Assembly: GCA_015063895.1 (NCBI GenBank)
Contig: SVTG01000003.1
Coordinates: 97,253-161,252 of the forward strand
Direction: 5' to 3'
Length of the DNA stretch: 64,000 nt
Source of the DNA: Oscillospiraceae bacterium
GTDB taxonomy: Bacteria > Bacillota > Clostridia > Oscillospirales > CAG-272
Shown piece after piece: positions 8,982 through 17,549 of the stretch. The number at the start of each line of letters is the position of its first letter. Position 1 is the stretch's first letter. The position numbers were made by a program, and so were the translations under genes. The notes beneath the pieces were generated by a model. That model was not told where the DNA came from. It saw only the letters and a list, made by a program, of their open reading frames with translations, and made no database searches.

Positions 8982-9887
8982 TTACTGATAAAGCGGCTCG
9001 GTGTAAACGCCTGCCTCGTGCAATGCCTTAAAGCTATCGATCACCGCGTACTTATCCTCCTGATAGGTGACGCCAAACCAGCGGTCGTTTGTCTTCAGCA
9101 CGCGAACGCTTGCCTTGCCCGTTTTGATCATGTCGTCAATGACCTTGGGTAAAAGATACTCAGCCTTGATATCCTCGGGCTTCAGGGCAGACAGGAACTC
9201 AACGAAGCCACCTTCCAGCTCGTCAAAGAAATCGGGGGTCAGCGCCCACATATTCATCGAAACGATCGACTGGGGATCGATCGGCGTCTTCTTGCCGTCC
9301 TCCTCAACAGCCGCGCCCTCGCCGTCGTGCACAAGACCGCCGGTCTCGACAACGCCTGCCAGATACCCGTCCTTTACGGTGCACACGCCGCGCGTAACGC
9401 CGCCGTTTTCACTCAGGGTGTTTTTCAGAATAAAGCCGGGCATGCAGAACCTGCCTGCCTTACCTGCATTTTCCACTAAGAAATCATGGGCAAGACGGAA
9501 GCCCTCCTTGCCGTAATAATCGTCGGCATTGATCACCAGGAAGGGCTCGTTGACGATGCCCTTGCAGGAGAGCACGGCCTGACCCGTACCCCAGGGCTTT
9601 TTGCGGTCGGGCGGGCAGGTGTAGCCGGCAGGAAGATTATCCTTTTCCTGGAAGGCGTATGCCACGGGGCAGACCTTTTCGATGCGATTGCCGATGATCT
9701 CGCGGAAATCGGCCTCAAGATCCTTGCGAATGATGAACACTACGCGGTCAAAGCCCGCTTCCAGTGCATCGTGGATCGAATAATCCATGATGATCTCACC
9801 ACCGGGGCCCACGGGCTCAAGCTGCTTGATGCCCTTGCCAAAGCGCGAGCCGATGCCTGCGGCCATAATAACAAGACTGGTTTTCAT
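8982..9887 (-). CDS. Sugar-phosphate nucleotidyltransferase family protein
   Basis: A 301-residue NTP-transferase. The ATG at 9887 is preferred because AAAGGAGT lies about five bases upstream; the track start at 9968 adds 27 residues overlapping the upstream gene. The N-terminal 'VIMAAGIGSRFG' is the nucleotide-binding signature and 'LVINADDYYG' supplies the metal-binding Asp residues. The product is probably an NDP-sugar, but substrate specificity cannot be read. It follows the tyrosine-kinase-like gene on the same strand. Confidence 0.85.
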   Translation of the reverse strand: MKTSLVIMAAGIGSRFGKGIKQLEPVGPGGEIIMDYSIHDALEAGFDRVVFIIRKDLEADFREIIGNRIEKVCPVAYAFQEKDNLPAGYTCPPDRKKPWGTGQAVLSCKGIVNEPFLVINADDYYGKEGFRLAHDFLVENAGKAGRFCMPGFILKNTLSENGGVTRGVCTVKDGYLAGVVETGGLVHDGEGAAVEEDGKKTPIDPQSIVSMNMWALTPDFFDELEGGFVEFLSALKPEDIKAEYLLPKVIDDMIKTGKASVRVLKTNDRWFGVTYQEDKYAVIDSFKALHEAGVYTEPLYQ

Positions 9888-9930
9888 AAAAACTCCTTTC
9901 GAGAATAAATTCTCATCATATAATAAATCG

Positions 9931-11235
9931 TTATTTTGATTTCGGGGGATGGTTGGCAATGACGCCAAGCAGCTTGCCGTTTGCCTCGGCGACCGTCCCG
10001 CGCGCAGCGCGCAGACGGGAGGCGCGTGTCTTCCCGAGCGCGCTCACAAGAAGCACGGCGGCAAGATCAGCCATAGAGGCTACCGCCTCGGGGCTTTGAG
10101 AAAGTGCGGGGAAATCTACAAAAATATAATCGTAGCTCGGTGCCAGCGACGCGACCACATCACAAAGACGCTCGGAAAACGGCACGTCACAGGGGGAGAG
10201 CGTCATGTGACCCGCAGGCAGCACCGACACACCCTTAACGGGGGAGGCACACACCAGCCCCTCGGGCGACAGCGTCGCATCGGTGAGCAGATGACACAGC
10301 CCTCTTTCAACCTCGGGCAGATAGAAATCACTGCGTGCATCGCGCCGCAGATCGGCGTCGATCAGCAACACACGCTTCCCTGCCACGGCAAGCGAACGGG
10401 CAAGCCCCACCGCCACAAAGCTCTTGCCCTCCCGGGGCTCCGCTGAGGTCACGGCCAGCGTACAGGCGCCCGTCTGCTTTGTCACACGCGGCAAGCGCTC
10501 ACGTACGGCAAAAAAGGCCTCGCCTTCATCAAGCGGAGGGGAGATCTCGGGCAGGGTACCGAGCAAAAGCCCTTCGGGCAGCACGCGTGCCATCTCCTCG
10601 GCGTCACAGATACGGTCGGAAAACAGGAAAGCCAGAATAAAATACAAATACGAAAGCAACAGCCCGAGGCCTCCGCCGACAAGCCCCCACCATACGGGGT
10701 GCCACGAAGCACGCGCAGCAGGCGGCGCGGCGCGGAGCAGCGTCACCACGGTAAAATCAGCGTCAAGATTCGGCCAGGCATACTCCTGCACAAAAAGCGG
10801 AAATTCTGCCGTTATAGCCGCGATCACGGCATCGGCCGTTGCGGCATCTCGGGCGGTTGCGGTGATCTTCACCGTAGCAGACTGGGAGGTGGCACCGATC
10901 ATGTCGCCCAGCTGCTCCGCAGTCAGGTCAAGCGCGTGACGCGTCAGAACACGCGTCTTGAATTCATCGCTCTCACAGGCAAGGGCGGCATATTCCTTGG
11001 CAAGGCTTTGCACCACCGCAAGCTGAGAGGAGGTCAGCCCGTAATCCAGCAGCAGCTGCTCGGATTGCATATTGCGCACGAAAAAGGTTGCCGTTGCGCT
11101 GTATTTTGGCGCAAGCACTGTGCGGATCCCAAAGCCGCCAAGGGCGAAGATCAGCATTGCCAGCAAAATGGGAACGATGCGTTTTTTAAAGATCAGGATA
11201 AGGTCGCTTATCGTCAAGCGTTCGTTTTTCATCAT
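9931..11235 (-). CDS. Chain-length determinant / BY-kinase-like protein (Wzz plus CpsD-type ATPase)
   Basis: A 434-residue protein combining a Wzz-type membrane domain with a bacterial tyrosine kinase-like ATPase, a type that controls extracellular polysaccharide length and export. Membrane segments lie at about residues 18-37 and 180-203. The ATPase part shows Walker A 'SAEPREGKS', Walker A' 'VLLIDADLRR' and Walker B 'YIFVDFPA'. The C-terminus lacks the Tyr cluster used for autophosphorylation, so it may be kinase-inactive or only a P-loop ATPase. The second ATG (11232) has the better distance from AGGGAGG and may be the true start. No glycosyltransferase or flippase is adjacent. Confidence 0.85.
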   Translation of the reverse strand: MMKNERLTISDLILIFKKRIVPILLAMLIFALGGFGIRTVLAPKYSATATFFVRNMQSEQLLLDYGLTSSQLAVVQSLAKEYAALACESDEFKTRVLTRHALDLTAEQLGDMIGATSQSATVKITATARDAATADAVIAAITAEFPLFVQEYAWPNLDADFTVVTLLRAAPPAARASWHPVWWGLVGGGLGLLLSYLYFILAFLFSDRICDAEEMARVLPEGLLLGTLPEISPPLDEGEAFFAVRERLPRVTKQTGACTLAVTSAEPREGKSFVAVGLARSLAVAGKRVLLIDADLRRDARSDFYLPEVERGLCHLLTDATLSPEGLVCASPVKGVSVLPAGHMTLSPCDVPFSERLCDVVASLAPSYDYIFVDFPALSQSPEAVASMADLAAVLLVSALGKTRASRLRAARGTVAEANGKLLGVIANHPPKSK

Positions 11236-11275
11236 ACCCTCCCTTCACAGCGGCAGTTAACAAGCTGTAGAGAAT

Positions 11276-11304
11276 ATTATAACACACCAAGGGCATAATT
11301 TCAA
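11276..11304 (-). promoter_or_regulatory. Sigma-A promoter for the Wzz/BY-kinase-like gene
   Basis: On the minus strand TTGAAA at 11304-11299 and TATAAT at 11281-11276 are separated by 17 bp. Confidence 0.75.
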
Positions 11305-11341
11305 GTATTCCCACCGAGATACAAAAAAATTTATAAAAAAC

Positions 11342-11370
11342 TTGCACACACGCGGTGCGTGTGTTATAAT
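11342..11370 (+). promoter_or_regulatory. Sigma-A promoter with a palindrome filling the spacer
   Basis: TTGCAC (11342-11347), 17-bp spacer, TATAAT (11365-11370). The 8-bp inverted repeat ACACACGC-GGT-GCGTGTGT runs from 11346 to 11364, that is, the end of the -35 box to the base before the -10 box. It is a good operator candidate. Confidence 0.8.
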
Positions 11371-11399
11371 GTAAAAAAATCAAGAATTGGAGAATGATC

Positions 11400-12125
11400 A
11401 TGGCAGCCTGGATCGACGCCGCCTTTCACGGCATGGACCTCGCGGTATTCACCTTCATGCACAGCCTTGCCGTATGGGCAGGCGAGAGCGCGGGGGCGGA
11501 CATCACCTCATTTTTAACGCATTTGATGAACTTTATCAGCTTTTTTGCACACGACGGGCTTTGTATGTTTGCCCTTGGCGTGGTGTTGATGTGCTTCAGG
11601 CGCACGCGCCGCCTTGGCGTTTGCGTATTCGTGGCAGTCTGCTGCGGCGGTCTTATTACAAATATCACCCTGAAGCCCTTGATCGCACGCGTGCGCCCCT
11701 ACGCCAATTACGACCATCTGGCCGCCACGGTACGCGAATGGTGGGTAGCAGTCGGCGAGGCGCGCAAGACGGAAAGCATCATCGGCTCCTTCCCATCGGG
11801 GCACACCACCTCGGCCACGGCCGCCATGGTGGGGCTGTTCTTAGCCTCGGGGCGCAAAAAGCAGCTCTGGCCCGTGCTTATTTTCCCATTTTTAATGGGC
11901 ATCTCACGCATTTATCTGATGGTACACTACACCTCGGACGTGCTGGCAGGACTGATATCGGGCACACTGGGCGCGATCGCCGCTTATTTTATCACCAAGG
12001 GCATCTTCGCCCTTCTTGAAAAATACAAGCACAAAAAGCTTTGTGCCTTTGCCCTTGACCTTGACGCGATCGAGCTTGTCAAAAAGCTCACCGCCAAAAA
12101 AAGCACCGAGGGAAAGGCAGAGTAA
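11400..12125 (+). CDS. PAP2-family membrane phosphatase
   Basis: An integral membrane phosphatase of the PAP2/undecaprenyl-diphosphate phosphatase type, 241 residues. The three active-site blocks are visible: 'KPLIARVRP', 'SFPSGHT' and 'SRIYLMVHYTSD'. About six hydrophobic segments are present, plus a Lys-rich cytoplasmic tail. The ATG at 11400 is preferred over 11394 because GGAG at 11389 is then seven bases away. The substrate could be undecaprenyl pyrophosphate or phosphatidylglycerol phosphate; sequence alone does not decide. Confidence 0.9.
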   Translation: MAAWIDAAFHGMDLAVFTFMHSLAVWAGESAGADITSFLTHLMNFISFFAHDGLCMFALGVVLMCFRRTRRLGVCVFVAVCCGGLITNITLKPLIARVRPYANYDHLAATVREWWVAVGEARKTESIIGSFPSGHTTSATAAMVGLFLASGRKKQLWPVLIFPFLMGISRIYLMVHYTSDVLAGLISGTLGAIAAYFITKGIFALLEKYKHKKLCAFALDLDAIELVKKLTAKKSTEGKAE

Positions 12126-12146
12126 CGAACAAAAGGAGTAACGATT

Positions 12147-13439
12147 ATGTTAAAGGCCGGATTTGCAAAATTAGACGTCACGCCCCCCTTCGGCACGGGT
12201 ATTGCCGGATATTTCAGGGAAAGAAAGGTTAAGGGCATACTTGATCCCATCTACCTTTGCTGCCTTGCCGTGGAAAAGGACGGCGAGCGACTGCTGATCA
12301 TCACGGGCGACTTTATGGGCATCAAGATGGGCGTGTGCAAAAGGATGGCAGAAAGCATCGAGGCACGCACGGGCGTGCCCGCCACCTCGGTCATCGTGCA
12401 AGCGCTGCACCCCCACACCTCCACCGCACTCAATACGCAGCCGGTATTGAACCACGTGCACGAGGGTACCTATTTTGACCTTGTAATGATGAAGGCGGGG
12501 GACGTCGCGGAGCTGGCCCTGGCCGACCTTGAGGAGGCCACGGTGGCAGGCGCTACGGGTGAGGTCGCCGAAAAGATCTCCTTCGTACGCCGCTATTTTA
12601 TGAAGGACGGGACCGTGAAGACCAATCCCGGCTTCGACAAGGCTGCCGACATCATCGGCCCCTGCGACGAGCCCGATAACAGCGTCAGGCTCCTGCGCTT
12701 CAAGAGAGAAAAGGGCAATATCGCGCTGGTGAACTTTGCCTGCCACCCCGACGTGATTGGCGGCGAGCTGCTTTCTGCCGACTGGCCCGGCTTTGTCAGA
12801 CGCTTTGTAGAGGCCGAGCACCCGGGCACCGCCTGCATCTTCTGCAACGGCTTCCAGGGTGACAGCAACCACTTCCATTACATGAGCGGTGTGCGCAAGG
12901 GCGGCTACGAGCACAGCAGATTTATGGGGCGCGTCGTGGCCGACGCCGTAAATGCCCTCTGGGAGCAGGTCACCCCGATCAAGGCCGACTCGGTAGGCGT
13001 AAAAAGCGAAACCGTGTATACCAAGACCCGTATGGAGGAGCTGGAGCGCTATGATGAATTGAAGGCCTTCCACGACGCCTACTGGGCAGGAAAGCTCGAT
13101 TACACCCCCTCCGGCGAGGAGATCGCACGCGCACGCCGCGTGACTGACCTTCTCACTGCCCCGATCTTCAGACCCATTCCCGTGACCGTGGCACACATCG
13201 GTGACGTGATCCTTGCGGGCATCGGCGGCGAGCCCTTTACTTACTATATCAGAGCCGTACGCGCGCTTTGCCCCGACAAGACCGTGCTCACCCTGTGCGC
13301 GGCAAACGGCTTTGAGGGATATTTCCCCACCGCAAAGGCCTTTGTAGAGGGCGGCTACGAGGCTGCCTCCTCGCCCTTCACCCCCGCGATCGAAAACGAG
13401 ATCCTATCTACGGTTGAGAAACTGATAAAAGCACAATAA
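12147..13439 (+). CDS. Neutral/alkaline ceramidase-like (non-lysosomal ceramidase N-terminal domain) protein
   Basis: A 430-residue protein resembling the N-terminal catalytic domain of neutral ceramidases. 'GFAKLDVTPPFGTGIAGYF' is the typical opening and 'HPHTSTA' and 'FACHPDVIGG' contain His residues fitting the zinc site. There is no signal peptide, so it appears cytoplasmic, unlike classical secreted ceramidases. Bacterial homologues of this short form are mostly uncharacterised, so the substrate is unknown. It lies 21 bp after the PAP2 gene with AAAGGAG in between and is probably co-transcribed with it. Confidence 0.8.
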   Translation: MLKAGFAKLDVTPPFGTGIAGYFRERKVKGILDPIYLCCLAVEKDGERLLIITGDFMGIKMGVCKRMAESIEARTGVPATSVIVQALHPHTSTALNTQPVLNHVHEGTYFDLVMMKAGDVAELALADLEEATVAGATGEVAEKISFVRRYFMKDGTVKTNPGFDKAADIIGPCDEPDNSVRLLRFKREKGNIALVNFACHPDVIGGELLSADWPGFVRRFVEAEHPGTACIFCNGFQGDSNHFHYMSGVRKGGYEHSRFMGRVVADAVNALWEQVTPIKADSVGVKSETVYTKTRMEELERYDELKAFHDAYWAGKLDYTPSGEEIARARRVTDLLTAPIFRPIPVTVAHIGDVILAGIGGEPFTYYIRAVRALCPDKTVLTLCAANGFEGYFPTAKAFVEGGYEAASSPFTPAIENEILSTVEKLIKAQ

Positions 13440-13450
13440 CCTATAAATTC

Positions 13451-13490
13451 AGCCCCCGTGTGGCAACAAAGTGCCACACGGGGGCTTTTT
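13451..13490. terminator. Bidirectional terminator
   Basis: AGCCCCCGTGTGGCA pairs with TGCCACACGGGGGCT, followed by TTTTT. It serves the ceramidase-like gene and the convergent FliB-like gene. Confidence 0.9.
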
Positions 13491-13491
13491 A

Positions 13492-14412
13492 TCAACCAAG
13501 CAGCTGCAGATCCAGCGCGAAGCGGATCGCTTCCATATTATCCTCGGAATACTCCAACTCCTCCGATACGGTGCGTGCCGCGATCACGGGTGCCAGTCCC
13601 ATTTCCAGCAAGGCGAGGAAGACACGAAGCAGCACCAGCGAGGCAGCTACGGCAAGGCAGGTCTCCCGCCCACCTTCCTCAGGCACCACGTGACGGAGGA
13701 ATAAATACGCCAAAAAGCGCTCGGCAAAAAGCGCCACCTCGGGCGATCGCTCTTGCCACGTTTTTTGTGTGGCAAGGCGCCACGCGCGCCCAAAGCGCCT
13801 TTTATCCTTTTTATCAAGATACTCAAGCGAAGCAAACAGCCGACGCCACTCGCGCGGTGGGAGAACGACTCCCCCGGCAAAGGTCTGTGTGATCTCGGCC
13901 AAGCGCACACCGAAGGGCGCGGCATCATTTTTCAGGGCGGCAAACAGTGCCGCGTGCGGCGAGGTGGCGGCATCGTCAAGCGCGAGGGGCGGCGCCTTGG
14001 CGTCAAGGCAAACGAGCGTGGTGTCATCGGGCTCGTGCAAGATCAGCTCTGCCGCCGTTTCGCATACGGCACCGAGCCCACATACGGTATGCCCCATAAC
14101 GGTATGGTAAAAGCGGGGGTGCTCACGGCAAATATGGCACAGCGCCCCCTCGCCGACCTCGGCAATAATACGGCAAAGCCCACGGCTGTCAAGGTGGGCA
14201 CAGCGCCCGTGTTTATCGGTGGCAAAGCAAGCGCCGTCCTCGCGCACGACAAGCGATGCGCGGATCGCTTCCCCGAGCGGGCCCGTCATGTTTTGATAAA
14301 CACCCAGCGTTTGTTCATCAATACCGATCTCCCACCCGGCACAGCAGGTATGGCTGCAATCCGCCGCCACACAGCGAAAGCGGCTGTAATATGCGGGAAC
14401 GTATACGGCCAT
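13492..14412 (-). CDS. FliB-like flagellin lysine-N-methylase family protein
   Basis: A 306-residue Cys-rich protein of the FliB family. The N-terminus shows 'DCSHTCCAGWEI', 'CAHLDSRGLC' and 'LCHICREHPRFY', a Cys arrangement suited to metal or Fe-S binding. FliB methylates flagellin lysines in enterobacteria; many homologues occur in Clostridia without proven function. No flagellar gene is in this window. The start lies 11 bases from the SGNH hydrolase stop, so the two are probably one transcript. Confidence 0.82.
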   Translation of the reverse strand: MAVYVPAYYSRFRCVAADCSHTCCAGWEIGIDEQTLGVYQNMTGPLGEAIRASLVVREDGACFATDKHGRCAHLDSRGLCRIIAEVGEGALCHICREHPRFYHTVMGHTVCGLGAVCETAAELILHEPDDTTLVCLDAKAPPLALDDAATSPHAALFAALKNDAAPFGVRLAEITQTFAGGVVLPPREWRRLFASLEYLDKKDKRRFGRAWRLATQKTWQERSPEVALFAERFLAYLFLRHVVPEEGGRETCLAVAASLVLLRVFLALLEMGLAPVIAARTVSEELEYSEDNMEAIRFALDLQLLG

Positions 14413-14422
14413 AGTCCCCTCC

Positions 14423-15385
14423 TTATTTTTTCAGATGCCTGTCAAGCACCGCCACAAGATTTTCGGCATACAGCGAAAAGCCCTCGTCGTTGGGGTGCAG
14501 ATATTCGTCCCGGAAGAAGACGGCAAGAGGAGGCACAAGCGTAAGACCGTCGATTACGGTAAAGCCACGCGTTTTGGCCTCGCTTGCCACCAGCGCGCGG
14601 CATTCCTCAAAGCTGCCCATTGCCTTTCCGTCGCGCTTGTCGCGCCAGATGGGGGTGATGACAAAGACCTTCTTATTTCCCCAAGCTTGTTTTACGAGAT
14701 CCAGATAAGCCCCCAGATGCACTTGCATCTCTGTCAGGCTTTTATAATGCGAAAAATCGTTGGTGCCGTACGCGAGGATCACAGCATCGGGATCAAAATC
14801 GGGCACGTCAAAGGTAGACTCGTGATAATATGCGCCGCCGATGCCCTGAATCACGCTATGGGCGTTGAAATGGCGCGTGGTGCGCCACGCGTAAGAAAAC
14901 GAATCGTAATCGGCAGCCCAACCCTGCGTAATAGAATCCCCGATGAAGAGCAGCTTACTATCGTGTCGGTGCGCGGTAAAGACAGCACCGTCGTCCAGCC
15001 GAAGCGCCGAGAGCGCACCGTGACTGTGACTCGGGAAGATCAGCGTCACGCGGTAGCTCCCGCTTGGATTGCCAAGTGCATCACAGAGCAGCATTTCCTC
15101 CGCCTTGCCCCGCTCAGCGCGCAGCTGACGGCGCAGCACTCCGTCAACGTATATCTCGAATTTTCCACCCGTTGCAGGGGTAAATCCAAAGGATTGCGAA
15201 TCAGTATGAAAATCGAGGCACACACCCGTGGTGCAACGGGCACCGCCACCAAGAAAATCACTTTGCGCCTGCCAGGCAGCCATTTGCTTTTCCGTGCACT
15301 TGTAAAAATGGATACCGTCCTCCAGCACAACGGTGCACACAGCACCGAAGGCAATGCTCTTTATTTGTTCAACCGTCAGATTCAT
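14423..15385 (-). CDS. SGNH/GDSL-family hydrolase with N-terminal beta domain
   Basis: A 320-residue protein. ATG at 15385 is chosen because GAGGTG precedes it; the track start at 15502 would extend through the promoter. The first 140 residues look like a beta-sandwich domain, followed by an SGNH core with block I 'LFIGDSITQGW', 'YGTNDF' and the catalytic 'DEYLHPNDEG' Asp-His pair. No signal peptide. Members act on acetyl esters of carbohydrates or lipids; the substrate is not evident. Confidence 0.88.
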   Translation of the reverse strand: MNLTVEQIKSIAFGAVCTVVLEDGIHFYKCTEKQMAAWQAQSDFLGGGARCTTGVCLDFHTDSQSFGFTPATGGKFEIYVDGVLRRQLRAERGKAEEMLLCDALGNPSGSYRVTLIFPSHSHGALSALRLDDGAVFTAHRHDSKLLFIGDSITQGWAADYDSFSYAWRTTRHFNAHSVIQGIGGAYYHESTFDVPDFDPDAVILAYGTNDFSHYKSLTEMQVHLGAYLDLVKQAWGNKKVFVITPIWRDKRDGKAMGSFEECRALVASEAKTRGFTVIDGLTLVPPLAVFFRDEYLHPNDEGFSLYAENLVAVLDRHLKK

Positions 15386-15431
15386 CGTTTCACCTCTTGC
15401 CGTTTCGCAGCACCACAGCCGCGTTTTCTTT

Positions 15432-15459
15432 ATTATAGCATTTTTACCGACAAAAGCAA
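15432..15459 (-). promoter_or_regulatory. Promoter for the SGNH hydrolase / FliB-like operon
   Basis: On the minus strand TTGCTT and TATAAT are separated by 16 bp, about 45 bp upstream of the ATG. Confidence 0.65.
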
Positions 15460-15496
15460 GTGCTTTTTCAAGAACACTAAAATTTTGACGCGGTAC

Positions 15497-15525
15497 TTGC
15501 ACAAAGCGCCGTTTTATGCTATAAT
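15497..15525 (+). promoter_or_regulatory. Promoter for the plsY operon
   Basis: TTGCAC (15497-15502), 17-bp spacer, TATAAT (15520-15525). Confidence 0.8.
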
Positions 15526-15576
15526 TACCGTGTATTGCTTGCCAAGCAATATCAAATCCGCGACGGAGGATCCTTT

Positions 15577-16395
15577 ATGTTTTGGATATGGGGCATTTAC
15601 AATCTGTTTGAAAACGGATTGCTCAATATGATCCGCACCGCCACCAACCCCGGTGAGATCGGCGAGGCTGTGCTGGTCGGCTGCGGCTTTATGGCCGTGG
15701 TCGTTATTTCCTATCTTCTCGGCAGTGTCAACTGGGCGCTGGTCATCTCAAAGCTCTTTTACCACGATGACGTGCGCAACCACGGCAGCGGCAACGCAGG
15801 CACCACGAACGTTTTGCGCACCTACGGCAAAAAGGCAGCGATCTTCACCTTCCTCGGCGACGGTCTCAAGGGCGTGATCTCCGTGCTGATCGCGTGCGCC
15901 ATCTTCGGGTATCCGATGATCGTGACCGAGGTAAACGGTGCCACCCATTACGACATCTGCTACACTTACCTCGTGACCGCCGCTTATCTTGCGGCCACCT
16001 TTGCCATCATCGGCCACATCTTCCCCATCTTTGCCAAATTCCGCGGCGGCAAGGGCTTTGCCACGTTTTTGCTCTCTGCCCTGGTGCTGAATCCCGCCAT
16101 CTGGCTGATCCTTGTGTCGATCTTCCTCATTTTGGTGCTCGGCGCCCATTACGTGTCGCTCGGCTCGATCGTCACCGCCGCCTTCTATCCCGTCCTGCTC
16201 AAATCCTTTGATGCGGTCTACACGCAGTACGGAGTCGGCACGCTTTTTGCCTTCTTTATGGCTGCGTTGATCGCGTGGAGTCACCGCACCAACATCAAGC
16301 GCCTGTGGAATCACACCGAGCGCAAGACCTACTTCTTTGGGCAAAAGCCAAAGAGCGAGAACGATAAAACCGACAAGCCAAAGGATACAAAATGA
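15577..16395 (+). CDS. plsY: Acyl-phosphate:glycerol-3-phosphate acyltransferase PlsY
   Basis: Membrane enzyme transferring an acyl group from acyl-phosphate to glycerol-3-phosphate, the first step of phospholipid synthesis. ATG 15577 follows GGAGGA at 15565. Conserved blocks are 'LLGSVNWALVISKLF', 'GSGNAGTTNVLRTYG', 'GDGLKGVISV' and 'KFRGGKGFAT'. At 272 residues it is longer than the roughly 200 usual, owing to an N-terminal extension of about 45 residues and a Lys/Asp-rich tail. Its last four bases overlap the methyltransferase (ATGA). Confidence 0.95.
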   Translation: MFWIWGIYNLFENGLLNMIRTATNPGEIGEAVLVGCGFMAVVVISYLLGSVNWALVISKLFYHDDVRNHGSGNAGTTNVLRTYGKKAAIFTFLGDGLKGVISVLIACAIFGYPMIVTEVNGATHYDICYTYLVTAAYLAATFAIIGHIFPIFAKFRGGKGFATFLLSALVLNPAIWLILVSIFLILVLGAHYVSLGSIVTAAFYPVLLKSFDAVYTQYGVGTLFAFFMAALIAWSHRTNIKRLWNHTERKTYFFGQKPKSENDKTDKPKDTK

Positions 16396-17549
16396 ACGCT
16401 TATCTGAAATTCGCCACGCTCTGTCGCCAAGCGGCAGAGCGTGAAATGTTAAAAAAGGCAGTCTTTACCGCCCCCGTTGACAGCACGGTCGTGCGCGCCA
16501 CGGGAACCCTGCGCCGTGTAGGCGGTGAGGTCAAGATGCAGATCGAGAGCTTTTATCAGGACGGCAAAGCAAGACACGAAAACCTGCCATGCAACGAAAC
16601 GGGCGAGGCGCGCCTTGCCGAGATCGCCGCAGGCTTTGCACGTATCAATCTGCTCACGACCGTGGGCGATGCCGAGCTGCGTCAAAGCAAAAAGGGAGAA
16701 TGGCTGCTCCTTGGTGCCGACAAGCTGGCGCGCCGCTTACAATCGGGCGGTGCAACGGTTGAGGTCGGCGGCAACGACAAAGCAAAAAAACGGATCCTCT
16801 CGGGTGACGAGCCCTTTTTGAAATTGCTGGGCGTCAGTGATGAAAACGGCCGCGTGCACGACAAAAAGGGGCCGAAATTCCGTCAGATCAACCGCTTTTT
16901 GGAACTGATCCGCGATACGCTCCCCCACCTGCCGAAGGACAAGATCCGCATCTGCGACCTCTGCTGCGGCAAGAGCTATCTCTCCTTTGCGGTCTACCAC
17001 TACTTTGCCAACGTGCTGGGGTATACCGTGTCAATGACGGGCGTGGATCTCAAGCCCGATGTGGTCAGCACCTGCAACGAGGTAGCCGAAAAGCTTGGAT
17101 TCAAAGGCCTTCACTTTCTTTGCGGCGACGTGGCCGCCTACGAAAGCCCCGAAAGGCCCCAGCTGGTCATCTCCCTGCACGCCTGTGACACCGCCACCGA
17201 TCTTGTGCTTGAAAAGGGTATGGCGTGGGAGGCACGCGTTATTCTTTCCACCCCCTGCTGCCACCACGAGCTCAACCACACCCTGTGTTGCCCCACGCTC
17301 TCTTTTATTGCCGAGCACGCGATGCTCCGCCAAAAGCTTTGTGATGCCGCAACGGACGCGCTGCGCTTAAAGCTCCTGGAGGCAAACGGCTATCACGTAG
17401 CGGCCCTTGAGCTGATCGACCCCGACGACACCCCCAAGAACGTCATGCTGCGCGCCATTCGCCGTGAGGGCGAGGACGAGGCCGCACGTGCGCGCGCCAT
17501 GGCGGAATATCGCGCCGCACGCGCCTTTTTACTCGGAGGTGAAAGCTGA
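16392..17549 (+). CDS. Class I SAM-dependent methyltransferase
   Basis: A 385-residue protein with a Rossmann methyltransferase domain in the C-terminal two thirds. Motif I is 'RICDLCCGKSYLSF' near residue 180, followed by 'TGVDLKPDVV', 'LVISLHACDTATD' and 'STPCCHHELN'. The pattern resembles the Methyltransf_32 group, members of which are linked to RNA modification. The N-terminal 150 residues form an unassigned domain. It overlaps plsY by four bases and the TtcA-like gene by one. An RNA target is plausible beside a tRNA thiolase homologue but is inferred. Confidence 0.82.
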   Translation: MNAYLKFATLCRQAAEREMLKKAVFTAPVDSTVVRATGTLRRVGGEVKMQIESFYQDGKARHENLPCNETGEARLAEIAAGFARINLLTTVGDAELRQSKKGEWLLLGADKLARRLQSGGATVEVGGNDKAKKRILSGDEPFLKLLGVSDENGRVHDKKGPKFRQINRFLELIRDTLPHLPKDKIRICDLCCGKSYLSFAVYHYFANVLGYTVSMTGVDLKPDVVSTCNEVAEKLGFKGLHFLCGDVAAYESPERPQLVISLHACDTATDLVLEKGMAWEARVILSTPCCHHELNHTLCCPTLSFIAEHAMLRQKLCDAATDALRLKLLEANGYHVAALELIDPDDTPKNVMLRAIRREGEDEAARARAMAEYRAARAFLLGGES

